Source of the DNA: a virus
Virus record (IMG/VR): IMGVR_UViG_3300037293_000449
Location: 1 to 51,073 of that record
Length of the DNA stretch: 51,073 bases
Reading direction: 5' to 3' (one strand)
The translations under genes were made by a program, and so were the position numbers. This document shows positions 31,660 to 39,762 of this stretch, one piece after another. Within the stretch, counting starts at the first letter, position 1. Each line of letters opens with the position of its first letter. The notes beneath the pieces are model-generated. The model ran no database searches. It was given only the letters and a program-made list of their open reading frames with translations, and was not told where the DNA came from.

Positions 31660-31997
31660 ACGACCGGCTCCAGCTCGCCCTTGGCCGCAGCCTCGGCAAT
31701 CTTGAACAACTGGTCAGTCAGCCGATGCACATGCTCCGCACCAACCTGCATCAGCATGTTCTCCATGGCTTCCTTAACCTCTGTGTCATCGCGCTTGTGC
31801 TCTAAAGCAAAAGAAATACAGTTGAACACGCAGTCCAGAACATCAAATCGATAACCATCCTGGACATCGGAATCTAGCAAGTAATCCATTGCAACTTCCG
31901 AAGGCATGTCATACCCGCTAACTTGCAGCACAGCAATACTTTGACGGCAAACATAATCATCACGCTCTACAAGCGTTAATTCCGAAATCTTTTGCAT
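31653..31997 (-). CDS. uncharacterised helical protein
   Basis: A 114-residue acidic helical protein (EVKEAMENMLMQVGAEHVHR, then LTDQLFKIAEAAAKGELEP). Not recognised. It is the first gene of the minus-strand cargo operon with the phosphatase and T5orf172-like genes and faces away from the tail chaperone gene. A TTTGAGCTCAAA palindrome (32015-32026) lies in the divergent promoter region. Confidence 0.55.
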   Translation of the reverse strand: MQKISELTLVERDDYVCRQSIAVLQVSGYDMPSEVAMDYLLDSDVQDGYRFDVLDCVFNCISFALEHKRDDTEVKEAMENMLMQVGAEHVHRLTDQLFKIAEAAAKGELEPVVC

Positions 31998-32014
31998 CCC
32001 TGGCCTCGTGCCGG

Positions 32015-32026
32015 TTTGAGCTCAAA
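32015..32026. repeat. palindrome TTTGAGCTCAAA in divergent promoter region
   Basis: A perfect 12-base palindrome between the cargo operon and the tail chaperone genes, with the same TTTG/CAAA arms as the repeated 12-mer. A possible operator. Confidence 0.45.
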
Positions 32027-32063
32027 GCATTCTTGTCCGTAGGCCCATCCGTGTCAATTGAAA

Positions 32064-32072
32064 TGATATGAT
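32064..32072 (+). promoter_or_regulatory. extended -10 promoter of tail chaperone/tape measure genes
   Basis: TGATATGAT about 36 bases before the ATG at 32108; the AATAATAATAAGAAAGG leader follows. Confidence 0.5.
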
Positions 32073-32107
32073 AGGCGTATAAAAATAATAATAAGAAAGG
32101 CCTTCAA

Positions 32108-32515
32108 ATGTCTCTGCTCGACCTTGTTGTTCCATTTAAGAAAGTTGTCATTACTCAGGCCTCCGAAGACAAACCTGAAGTTTCTTTCGATGTGTATGGA
32201 TTAACCACTGAGGACTTTGTCCGCTTGGTGGATAGCCACGGCAAAATCCTAGGCGCTATCTTCTTGCAGAATGCCAAAGAAGATCTCAAGGATACCGACA
32301 ACTCGAAGGGCATCATGCTTCAGTTTCCTGGCTTTGGTGCTGCGTGTATCGCTCTTGGCTGTAAAGAACCTGATGCTGCTGCACACGTACAAAACCTTCC
32401 CCTGATGACCCAAGTTGAACTGCTTGCTGCAGTTTTCTCGCTTACTTTTCCTGACGGTCTAAAAAAAAGTCTGATAAAACTCGGGCCGACAATCGTACAG
32501 CTGCTGAAAAAGTAA
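32108..32515 (+). CDS. tail assembly chaperone, short form
   Basis: A 135-residue protein directly before the tape measure block (MSLLDLVVPFKKVVITQASE; then FDVYGLTTEDFVRLVDSHGK). Size and place are those of the G-type tail assembly chaperone of siphophages. Near the end the sequence CTAAAAAAAAG contains the heptamer A-AAA-AAA in frame (32461-32467), a classic -1 slippery site. Without slippage translation ends at 32515 with QLLKK. Confidence 0.75.
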   Translation: MSLLDLVVPFKKVVITQASEDKPEVSFDVYGLTTEDFVRLVDSHGKILGAIFLQNAKEDLKDTDNSKGIMLQFPGFGAACIALGCKEPDAAAHVQNLPLMTQVELLAAVFSLTFPDGLKKSLIKLGPTIVQLLKK

Positions 32516-32820
32516 AAGACTTTGAAGCAGAGAGGAAACGCAAAGAGAGCGCTGAGGATGGTGACGAGTTAGATAAGTTCGTAGGCGTCCTCGTTTCTAA
32601 CTGTGAATTCCTGATCTCCAAGGGACATAACACCCCAAATCTTAACCCATACAAATACTCAATCAGAAAGCTGTTCAGTGTTGCTGTAGTTCAAAAAGAA
32701 CTTAGCCGCGAGCAGCTATTCGCAAAAATGTATGGTGACCACCTGAGCCGAATATCTTGCGTCACGGGGGATTCGAAACCCTTTAATGATCTGATAATGA
32801 AAATTGCCGGAGAGCAATAA
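32467..32820 (+). CDS. -1 frameshift extension of the tail chaperone (GT-type)
   Basis: No start codon opens this frame. If ribosomes slip by -1 on A-AAA-AAA at 32461-32467, translation continues as KSDKTRADNRTAAEKVKDF... for about 117 residues to TAA at 32818-32820, two bases before the tape measure ATG. The extension has a basic coiled start and a structured end (QLFAKMYGDHLSRISC). The fused product would be about 237 residues. This reproduces the lambda G/GT arrangement: same place, same direction of slip. The frame is fully open and reaches exactly to the next gene. Confidence 0.8.
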   Translation, partial: KSDKTRADNRTAAEKVKDFEAERKRKESAEDGDELDKFVGVLVSNCEFLISKGHNTPNLNPYKYSIRKLFSVAVVQKELSREQLFAKMYGDHLSRISCVTGDSKPFNDLIMKIAGEQ

Positions 32821-32822
32821 GC

Positions 32823-35597
32823 ATGGCTAGTAATGCTGTAATCAATTTAGTCCTTAAAGCTAAGGACGAAGCATCCAACATACTCACAAGTTCTTTCAGT
32901 AAAATTACGGCACTGGCTGCTAGCGTCGGCCTGGCATTCAAGTTTCATGATGCCATTGAGCAAATGACTGAGTTGGACTTTGCTGCGAAGCGCTTGGGCG
33001 TAACTATGCAAGATCTAACTGCTGCGCAGTACGCGGCATTTAACGGGGCGAACGTCAAACCTGATCAGTTTCTGGATGCTTTGGACGAAGTCCGTATAAA
33101 AGTTGAGGAATTCAGTTCCATCGGCTCTGGCGGCGCAGTCGACTTCTTTGAAGTCCTGAATATATCTGCTGAGAAGTTTAACAAACTCAATCCGTTGCAG
33201 CAGTTGGACAAAATATCTGAAACGATCAAAGGGATGTCTGATAACTCAGCCTTCACTTTCCTAGATCAAATTGGATCTGACTCCCTGCGCAACCTTCTTC
33301 CAGTTCTACGTAATGGTGGAGCTGAGTTCAAAAGGCTTCGCGCCGAGGCTGAGCGTCTAAACCTGACTCTATCTGATGTCGACACGATTTCAGTCGCCCA
33401 ACTTGGTAAATCCTTTTCGCAGCTCGAAAAAGTGGGTAGTACGGCTTTCAGCAAAATCGTCGCAGATATCGCTCCTGAGCTGACAGCCCTGACAGAGATG
33501 GTGACTGAAGCCATCGTTGGCATATCGAAAGACACGAAGGCTCCAGTTAAAGATATAGGGCAGACATTCCTTGATGTTTTTTCTGGTGTTGTCGCAAGCC
33601 TGAATTTTACTGTCCAAGTTAAAAATGCGTTCGTTGTCGCCTACAGCGCTATGAAAGAAGTTGTCTTATCTTTCGCTACGTTCAACCTCAAGCAATTCCA
33701 GTTCCTCGACTCGATCTATACAAAAAGTGCCAACGGTCTCGTCAACATCTTTAGGGCGGCATTCGCAAAGAATCTGGAGTTCCTCAACTCCACATTCATT
33801 GAGCCGATGAAGCAGTTCGCCAACACGTTCAACCTCGATGCAGCTGCCGGTCAGATCTCGAAATTCCAGGGTGTTCTTTCCGGGCTCCAGGAATCGTCAA
33901 GCAAACCCATCCAAGTTGCGACAGAAAACAAAAGCATTGGCGAGACTATCAAGCAGCTTCAGGTTCTCAAAGACGAAGCGCATAAGTCTGGCTTAGAAAA
34001 CTTCAAGGTGTGGAATGACGGCGATTATCAGAAACAAACCGAAGAAACGATGGCGAAAATCAAGGCGAAGGTTCTTGAGAATGAAGACAAAACAAATGCT
34101 GAGTTAGCGAGACGAAAGGACAAGTCCGACCAGGACAAAATCGTAAAACTTCAAACCAAAAACGCCGCTGCATCAGCTCAAATCGCCGCAACACAGGCTC
34201 AGCTCCAGGCCGACCTCGCTAAGAAAGAAATCGACATCACGATCTCGAAGATCGACACGAAAAAACAGGTGGAACTGTCTGGCCTGCAGGAGCGTGCGCG
34301 CCTCGAAAACCTTTCAGCCGTACAGATCGCGGACGAAAAATTCAGAATCGAAATGGAGGCTGCAAAGAAGCTAAGCGAGCAGAAAAAGCGTTCTCTCGAA
34401 GTCGACATCAAAGCCCTGCAGGGCAGTCTCGCAGGCCAACAAAAGCTCCTTGGCGCGACTCAGAACCTCAATGACCGTCCTGGCATCCTCGCAACGATCA
34501 ACCAGCTCGAAGCAGACATAACTTCCAAAAAAGCAGATCAGGCAACGATTGGCGCAGAGCTCGTCAACCAGTCGGCGCTGCTGAAAGCCGACCGTGTCGC
34601 CCAGGTTGGTCAAATAAAAGAGCAGTTAGCTCAGATCAAAGCTGACGCGCAAATCGAGCTGCTCGCAATTGGCGGCAATCAATTCAGCGCTGACATCAAA
34701 AAGATCGAGTCGGATTTCAAGGACACAATTAAGAACATGGAGTCATTGGGCGACGACTCCACGGCAATCCAGAAGCTCATCTCCGCGAAGAAAGCTCAGG
34801 CAGAGATGCAAGAGATCGAGCGCCAGTACGCCAGTTTGAAGTCAAAGCTGGAGAAGCATCAGATCTCGCCACTTGACTACCTCGATCAAGCCAACAAGTT
34901 GGAAGAGCGCGGTACGAAGGCTGCTGAAGTCACTGGCAACCCCGCAGACTTGGATAAAGTGAAGAAGTCTGCGCAAGACGCCAGGGCTGAGGTTTTTGAT
35001 CTGCAGACGCTGACGGACAACGTTTCGAGCAGTCTGCAGGGTGGGCTTGAGGGGCTCTTCACGGACTTTATCTCTGGCACGAAATCAGCCAAGGAAGCGT
35101 TTGCGGACTTCGCACAGGGCGTCCTTAGCGAAGTGGCGAAAATCATTGCGAAGCTGCTCATCCAGCTTGCCATCCAGTCGATGCTTTCGGCGTATACGGG
35201 TGGTGCCAGTGCCGGTGCGGGTGGCCTGATGAGCATGGTTGGTGCCGGGGTTAAGCACGGTGGCGGTGGGATCGGTGATGCTGGTCGTTCAAGGAATGTG
35301 CCGTGGAGTTTTTTCCAGGACGCCCCTCGTTACCACACTGGCGGAATTATGGGCCTGAAGCCCAATGAAGTTCCGATCATCGCGGAAAAAGGTGAGGAAA
35401 TGCTTACGGCAAGTGATCCACGTCATCGCAATAACATCGGCAAGGGAAACAAGGGGCAGTCCGATCAAGTTACGCGAGTCACCGTTAACAACATGATTGA
35501 TGCCCCGTCTATCGCAAGTGCTTTGGAAGGGCCTGATGGAGATAGAGTATTCATGAATTTCATCAGAGCCAACAGAAACGAAATAAAGAACATGTGA
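32823..35597 (+). CDS. tape measure protein
   Basis: A 924-residue protein. It starts with LVLKAKDEASNILTSSFSKI, the usual tape measure opening, then has long helical and coiled-coil stretches (residues about 400-680, rich in Gln/Lys/Ala), hydrophobic segments near residues 765-800 (LIQLAIQSMLSAYTGGAS), and ends with YHTGGIMGLKPNEVPIIAEK and GEEMLTASDPRH, typical for the family. At about 0.15 nm per residue the tail would be near 140 nm. It sets tail length and is probably ejected with DNA. Confidence 0.9.
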   Translation: MASNAVINLVLKAKDEASNILTSSFSKITALAASVGLAFKFHDAIEQMTELDFAAKRLGVTMQDLTAAQYAAFNGANVKPDQFLDALDEVRIKVEEFSSIGSGGAVDFFEVLNISAEKFNKLNPLQQLDKISETIKGMSDNSAFTFLDQIGSDSLRNLLPVLRNGGAEFKRLRAEAERLNLTLSDVDTISVAQLGKSFSQLEKVGSTAFSKIVADIAPELTALTEMVTEAIVGISKDTKAPVKDIGQTFLDVFSGVVASLNFTVQVKNAFVVAYSAMKEVVLSFATFNLKQFQFLDSIYTKSANGLVNIFRAAFAKNLEFLNSTFIEPMKQFANTFNLDAAAGQISKFQGVLSGLQESSSKPIQVATENKSIGETIKQLQVLKDEAHKSGLENFKVWNDGDYQKQTEETMAKIKAKVLENEDKTNAELARRKDKSDQDKIVKLQTKNAAASAQIAATQAQLQADLAKKEIDITISKIDTKKQVELSGLQERARLENLSAVQIADEKFRIEMEAAKKLSEQKKRSLEVDIKALQGSLAGQQKLLGATQNLNDRPGILATINQLEADITSKKADQATIGAELVNQSALLKADRVAQVGQIKEQLAQIKADAQIELLAIGGNQFSADIKKIESDFKDTIKNMESLGDDSTAIQKLISAKKAQAEMQEIERQYASLKSKLEKHQISPLDYLDQANKLEERGTKAAEVTGNPADLDKVKKSAQDARAEVFDLQTLTDNVSSSLQGGLEGLFTDFISGTKSAKEAFADFAQGVLSEVAKIIAKLLIQLAIQSMLSAYTGGASAGAGGLMSMVGAGVKHGGGGIGDAGRSRNVPWSFFQDAPRYHTGGIMGLKPNEVPIIAEKGEEMLTASDPRHRNNIGKGNKGQSDQVTRVTVNNMIDAPSIASALEGPDGDRVFMNFIRANRNEIKNM

Positions 35598-35632
35598 TAA
35601 TATATAACTACTGACTAATAAGAATAAAAACA

Positions 35633-36505
35633 ATGACAGTAGCTATCCAAACTTACGCCAGCGGTGCTGAGTGGCTCTCATCTTTATGTGCTGATATTTT
35701 GCCGTCAAACAACTGGACGGTAGTTCGAGATACCTCTTTTGAGAAGGTATTTGGGCTTCCGGGTGATCAGGGGTTTGTTGCGTTTGTGATCAGCGCTGGG
35801 ATTGTAGAGGTTCAAGCATTCCCAGTTTTCGATCCTGATCAACCTGTTGCTGCCCATGCTGGTGGGTTTAGCTATGCGTACTCGCCGTTCCTGCCGCGCT
35901 TTGTGCTGCCTGGTGGGTCGGTAAAGGTCTGGACGCTGGTGAATTCTCGGCGCTTGTGCGGAGTTATCAAATCGGGGGCATCGTACTATTCGTTCTATGC
36001 AGGACTGATCCTGCCGTTCGGCTCTAACAAGGTGTATTCGTTTCCGTGCTTCATCGGTGGATCTGGGGAGCCCGGGGGGGCGAAAGAATCCGCATATCCT
36101 TTCATGTCTGGTGGTAATCAGTTCTCGCCGAAAGTCTGCTTGCCGACTGGCGCATGGCAAATCGTTGGTGGGAATTCTGGAGGATCTTCTTCATTTACTA
36201 ATGAATTTCCATACTCGTATTCGTACTCTTTCATTCATCCGTTTGATGGGAAATACCACAAGCTGCGGTCGAAGATCGATGGCGGCGCTGTCGTGTATCC
36301 GTCTCTGATTGTTAGCTCCGGTCGATCTTCGGATACGGATGCTCAGAATGCCGATGATGGGGCGTGGCTCGGGTACTTGGACGGTGTGTTTGCTATCCCT
36401 CAGGGGCGCTCGGCTGAGTCTGTAATTTCGGTCGATGGGTTGGATTACCTGGTGGTGCCTAACGTCAGCAAGTCCTCTGAGACATACGGGTTGAGGTTGG
36501 CATGA
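35633..36505 (+). CDS. tail-tip associated structural protein A
   Basis: A 290-residue protein rich in Gly, Ser, Tyr and Phe (PYSYSYSFIHPFDGKYHKLR). I do not recognise a family. It begins with a helical YASGAEWLSSLCADILPSNN stretch that recalls the start of the following protein (YTSADDLVAVIKQRLEIEGW), and both have similar length and composition, so they are probably paralogues. Position after the tape measure suggests a distal-tail component. The end overlaps the next start (ATGA). A 12-mer repeat copy encodes LPSN at its start. Confidence 0.5.
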   Translation: MTVAIQTYASGAEWLSSLCADILPSNNWTVVRDTSFEKVFGLPGDQGFVAFVISAGIVEVQAFPVFDPDQPVAAHAGGFSYAYSPFLPRFVLPGGSVKVWTLVNSRRLCGVIKSGASYYSFYAGLILPFGSNKVYSFPCFIGGSGEPGGAKESAYPFMSGGNQFSPKVCLPTGAWQIVGGNSGGSSSFTNEFPYSYSYSFIHPFDGKYHKLRSKIDGGAVVYPSLIVSSGRSSDTDAQNADDGAWLGYLDGVFAIPQGRSAESVISVDGLDYLVVPNVSKSSETYGLRLA

Positions 36506-37443
36506 AGCACTACTCGACACGCTATACCTCAGCAGATGACCTGGTCGCAGTGATCAAGCAGCGCCTTGAAATTGAAGGTTGGGCGGTGAACCGCTACGGC
36601 GGGTTTGATGATCCTCGCATTGGTATCCAGTTGATGATTTCTCGCGGGGGTGCGTTCTTCTGTTTGCGTAGCTTCGGGGAGTCGAGCCCTTACGTCGATT
36701 ACTACGCGGCTAGCTCAATTGGTCAGCACGGGGTGATCGTCTCTGCCGCGAGCGGCTACAGCGACAGTGCAGGCTTCATCAGTCAACCGGGTTTTCAGTC
36801 TTCTCCCAAGTGCTGCGTCGAATCTGGCGAAAGCGCAGGCACGTGTCATTTCTTCATAAGCGGTGATTTGGTTATGTTCGTGACTGAGCGCGCAGGTGGG
36901 CTGTATTCGTGCTTGTCATTCGGAATGTTGCCGGTGCTATCTCCGGGCTCGGGCGGTCAGTTTGTGACGTCGACAGAGAGCTACTTGAGCAGCCAAAAAC
37001 AACCACTCTTTGCAAATGCATACGCGACCTTCGGCGTTCGTCTTGCTCACTCTGAATGGACGGGCTGGGACGTTGGGGGTCGCACGTGGGGGCCGCTGAG
37101 GCCAAGTAGCCAAGGAGCTTTAATCGGCGTGCCGCACTTTCATCAAAACGGGACTGAGTACGGAAACATCGGGGCTGTGTCGCGAGCGAAGGGGCTGGTC
37201 GGCGGCATTGACGGACTTATCCCAATCACCCTATTCACGGAGTACAGCGGTGGGTTTTCTCCGTATGCAGAACTGCCTGAAATTTTCCTGGTGCCGATGG
37301 ATGCCCTGGAGCCTGGTGCCACTTACGAGCTCGGGGCTCATCGTTTTTTGATCTTCCCTCAGTACGTCAAAGCGTTCCCGACTGATCGCAATTACCCGCA
37401 TTTCAATCTCGGCATCGCAGTGCTGCTGGAGCCCAACGTATGA
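36502..37443 (+). CDS. tail-tip associated structural protein B
   Basis: A 313-residue protein of the same type as the preceding one: short helical start, then a beta-rich, Gly/Ser/aromatic body (FFCLRSFGESSPYVDYYAAS; GVRLAHSEWTGWDVGGRTWG). It ends DRNYPHFNLGIAVLLEPNV and overlaps the next gene as ATGA. Tandem related genes here suggest a hetero-oligomeric distal tail or fibre adaptor. No catalytic motif seen. Confidence 0.5.
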   Translation: MKHYSTRYTSADDLVAVIKQRLEIEGWAVNRYGGFDDPRIGIQLMISRGGAFFCLRSFGESSPYVDYYAASSIGQHGVIVSAASGYSDSAGFISQPGFQSSPKCCVESGESAGTCHFFISGDLVMFVTERAGGLYSCLSFGMLPVLSPGSGGQFVTSTESYLSSQKQPLFANAYATFGVRLAHSEWTGWDVGGRTWGPLRPSSQGALIGVPHFHQNGTEYGNIGAVSRAKGLVGGIDGLIPITLFTEYSGGFSPYAELPEIFLVPMDALEPGATYELGAHRFLIFPQYVKAFPTDRNYPHFNLGIAVLLEPNV

Positions 37444-38972
37444 ACCAGATCGCAAAAAGCTTCGGCACCTTCTTCTTCGACAACGTTTTCCTGACCCCCG
37501 AAAGAATCGATGCGGGAGTGGTTGTGCCTGGCGCAGAAGTTTCGTTCGAGCTTTGGCATTCTTTCGCTGACGCGAAGGTATTAACCGGGGTTACTCAAAC
37601 CGGGGCGTTAGGGATTGAGCTCAACGGTGCTACCTCAGGGGCTTTGTACGCTTTTACCTCCTTTGCCTACGGCGTTTCTCTGAGCCAAGCAAATGGGCTT
37701 ATCGACTACACGGCAGCTTTCGACTTTGGCACCGGGGCCTCGTACAGTTTCAACCTGACCGCCTCGATGGCGCTTGTGATGCCTGAGCGTATCGACTGGT
37801 CAACTCAGCCAGAAATGAGCATTCAGTACCTTACAGAAGTCATCGAATCGTTTGACGGCACAGAGCAACGCATCGCTCTTCGTGACACACCACGATGCTC
37901 GCTTAGCTACCTGTACAGCATGACTGACGAGCAGCAGTACCAGTTTGATAACAAGATAGCTACGTCGTCAGGTAGCATGATTGTGCCGCTGTGGCCGCTG
38001 CAGTGTCAGCTGTCACGCGAAGTGCTGGCAGGAGATGCATCTGTTGCTCTGGAGACGATCAATGCTCACGTTGTGGCATCCGACACGCTTTTGATCTCCG
38101 AAGGGGATGAGTCCGAAATAGTGAGTGTCGAGTCGGTGGCCGACAGGGTCGTGACACTAAAACATCTGGCTAAGAAAACCTTCTCCACAAGTGCGGTCGT
38201 CGTCCCAGCCCGAAACGCATACCCCTCTGATGAGTCGAATTCCACCTCGTTCCTGCGAAACTTTGACCAGCAATCGATCACCTTCGATGTCGATGAAACG
38301 CAGATCCAGAAGCCAACGCCAGTAGACGACTTCGAGCGCCTGAACTCTCGACCAGTCTTCCCATTCAGGCCTGATCGCTCAAAAGATGTCACTACTCAAT
38401 ACAACCGCCTGCGAGAAACCCTCGACCCACTGATCGGAGCCCGAAGCATCTACGACCGGGCACGCGGATCAGTGAAAGTCCTCGGGCAGACATTTACGTT
38501 TTTCTCCGAGCAGGAACGGCAACGTTTCGAGGACTTCGCCGAACTCATGAACGGCGCACAGGGTGAGTTCTACATTGAAGGCCCTGGGCAGGCTTTCGAG
38601 CTGAGCGAAGACATCGTGGTTCCTACATTCAAATTCAAGATCAAAAGCAGCGGTTACACCAACTTCGCTAACAGCAACTCGCTCGCCCCAATAGCAGCAA
38701 TAAAACTGTATGATGGAACGACTATTTACAAAACAATCCTGAGCGCAACTGGCAACCCAGACGGCACAGAAGCAATCACCACAAAAGAAATAACACTCAG
38801 CCTCAAGACAACTGACATTGAAGCAATCGTACCGCTCTATCTTGCAAGATTTGACTCAGATGAATTCCGCTACATCTTCGACACCAACGAAGTGTCGACT
38901 ATAACTAAAAACATACGGCAACTACTCTATGCTGACCCTGCAATCGATACAGAAAGCGCTGTCTCTATCTAG
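37440..38972 (+). CDS. tail-tip structural protein
   Basis: A 510-residue protein between the paired tip proteins and the BR0599/DUF2163-like protein. It has a beta-rich N-terminal domain, a central domain with PERIDWSTQPEMSIQYLTEV and RIALRDTPRCSLSYLYSMTD, and a C-terminal part with FTFFSEQERQRFEDFAELMN. The order recalls tail genes of siphophages with BR0599-type hubs. Its exact role is not clear. The last 44 bases overlap the next gene. Confidence 0.6.
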   Translation: MNQIAKSFGTFFFDNVFLTPERIDAGVVVPGAEVSFELWHSFADAKVLTGVTQTGALGIELNGATSGALYAFTSFAYGVSLSQANGLIDYTAAFDFGTGASYSFNLTASMALVMPERIDWSTQPEMSIQYLTEVIESFDGTEQRIALRDTPRCSLSYLYSMTDEQQYQFDNKIATSSGSMIVPLWPLQCQLSREVLAGDASVALETINAHVVASDTLLISEGDESEIVSVESVADRVVTLKHLAKKTFSTSAVVVPARNAYPSDESNSTSFLRNFDQQSITFDVDETQIQKPTPVDDFERLNSRPVFPFRPDRSKDVTTQYNRLRETLDPLIGARSIYDRARGSVKVLGQTFTFFSEQERQRFEDFAELMNGAQGEFYIEGPGQAFELSEDIVVPTFKFKIKSSGYTNFANSNSLAPIAAIKLYDGTTIYKTILSATGNPDGTEAITTKEITLSLKTTDIEAIVPLYLARFDSDEFRYIFDTNEVSTITKNIRQLLYADPAIDTESAVSI

Positions 38973-39729
38973 ACCAATCGAACTCTTCTTGTTTGAACAC
39001 GGTACGGAAAAGTACGCCTACACATCCGGCAGCAGGCAGCATCTCCACACGGACGGGCTGATCTACAAGCCGCTGAGCCTGAGACGAGGCAAAGTTCAGC
39101 GCACAGCCGAAGACTACAAAAACCAGCTGACTCTCGACATGCCCGGCGACTCACCAGTACCTCTGCTGTTCCGGTCACATTTGCCGTCAAACCACGTCAG
39201 CATCAAGGTTTTTCAGACCCAGCGCGACCTACCAGGCGAGTCGATCAACATCTTCGCTGGGGAGGTCACGAGCGTCACTTGGAACAACTCCATCGCAAGC
39301 CTGGCATGCAACCCCGTCTCCAGGTCTCTGACCCGCCAGGTGCTTCGCTGCGGCTACCAGAGCCAGTGCAATCATCATTTATACGACACACGGTGCGGCC
39401 TCCAAATCCAGGACTGGCAAGAGGATACGACCGTCTCTGCTATCAGGGACAACGGCTTCACCGTAGAAGTAGCCTCAAAGGCCAACGCTGACGACTACTA
39501 CATCACGGGTTTGTTATCAAAGACTGGAAGTGACTTCCGGATGATCACCTCCTGCTCGGAGAGTTCTTTTAAGTTGATGTCGCCGATTGACGGATTGAAA
39601 GTTGGTGATGCTATTCAAGTGGCAAAGGGGTGTGATCACTCGGCTGCGTCGTGTCATTCTTTTGATAACTTCGACAATTTCTTGGGCTTCTTGACGATCC
39701 CGACTGATAACCCGTTTCAAGTTTACTAA
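38929..39729 (+). CDS. DUF2163/BR0599-like tail-tip hub protein
   Basis: A 266-residue protein with the known two-part layout: an N-terminal DUF2163 domain (PIELFLFEHGTEKYAYTSGS) and a C-terminal BR0599-type end with GCDHSAASCHSFDNFDNFLG and LTIPTDNPFQVY. Cysteines in CGYQSQCNHHLYDTRCGL may bind metal or form a cluster in the hub. Such proteins sit at the distal tail between the tape measure and the central tail protein. The start lies inside the preceding gene. Confidence 0.75.
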   Translation: MLTLQSIQKALSLSRPIELFLFEHGTEKYAYTSGSRQHLHTDGLIYKPLSLRRGKVQRTAEDYKNQLTLDMPGDSPVPLLFRSHLPSNHVSIKVFQTQRDLPGESINIFAGEVTSVTWNNSIASLACNPVSRSLTRQVLRCGYQSQCNHHLYDTRCGLQIQDWQEDTTVSAIRDNGFTVEVASKANADDYYITGLLSKTGSDFRMITSCSESSFKLMSPIDGLKVGDAIQVAKGCDHSAASCHSFDNFDNFLGFLTIPTDNPFQVY

Positions 39730-39762
39730 CAACATACCCCTAAGAATAATAAGAAGGTAAGC

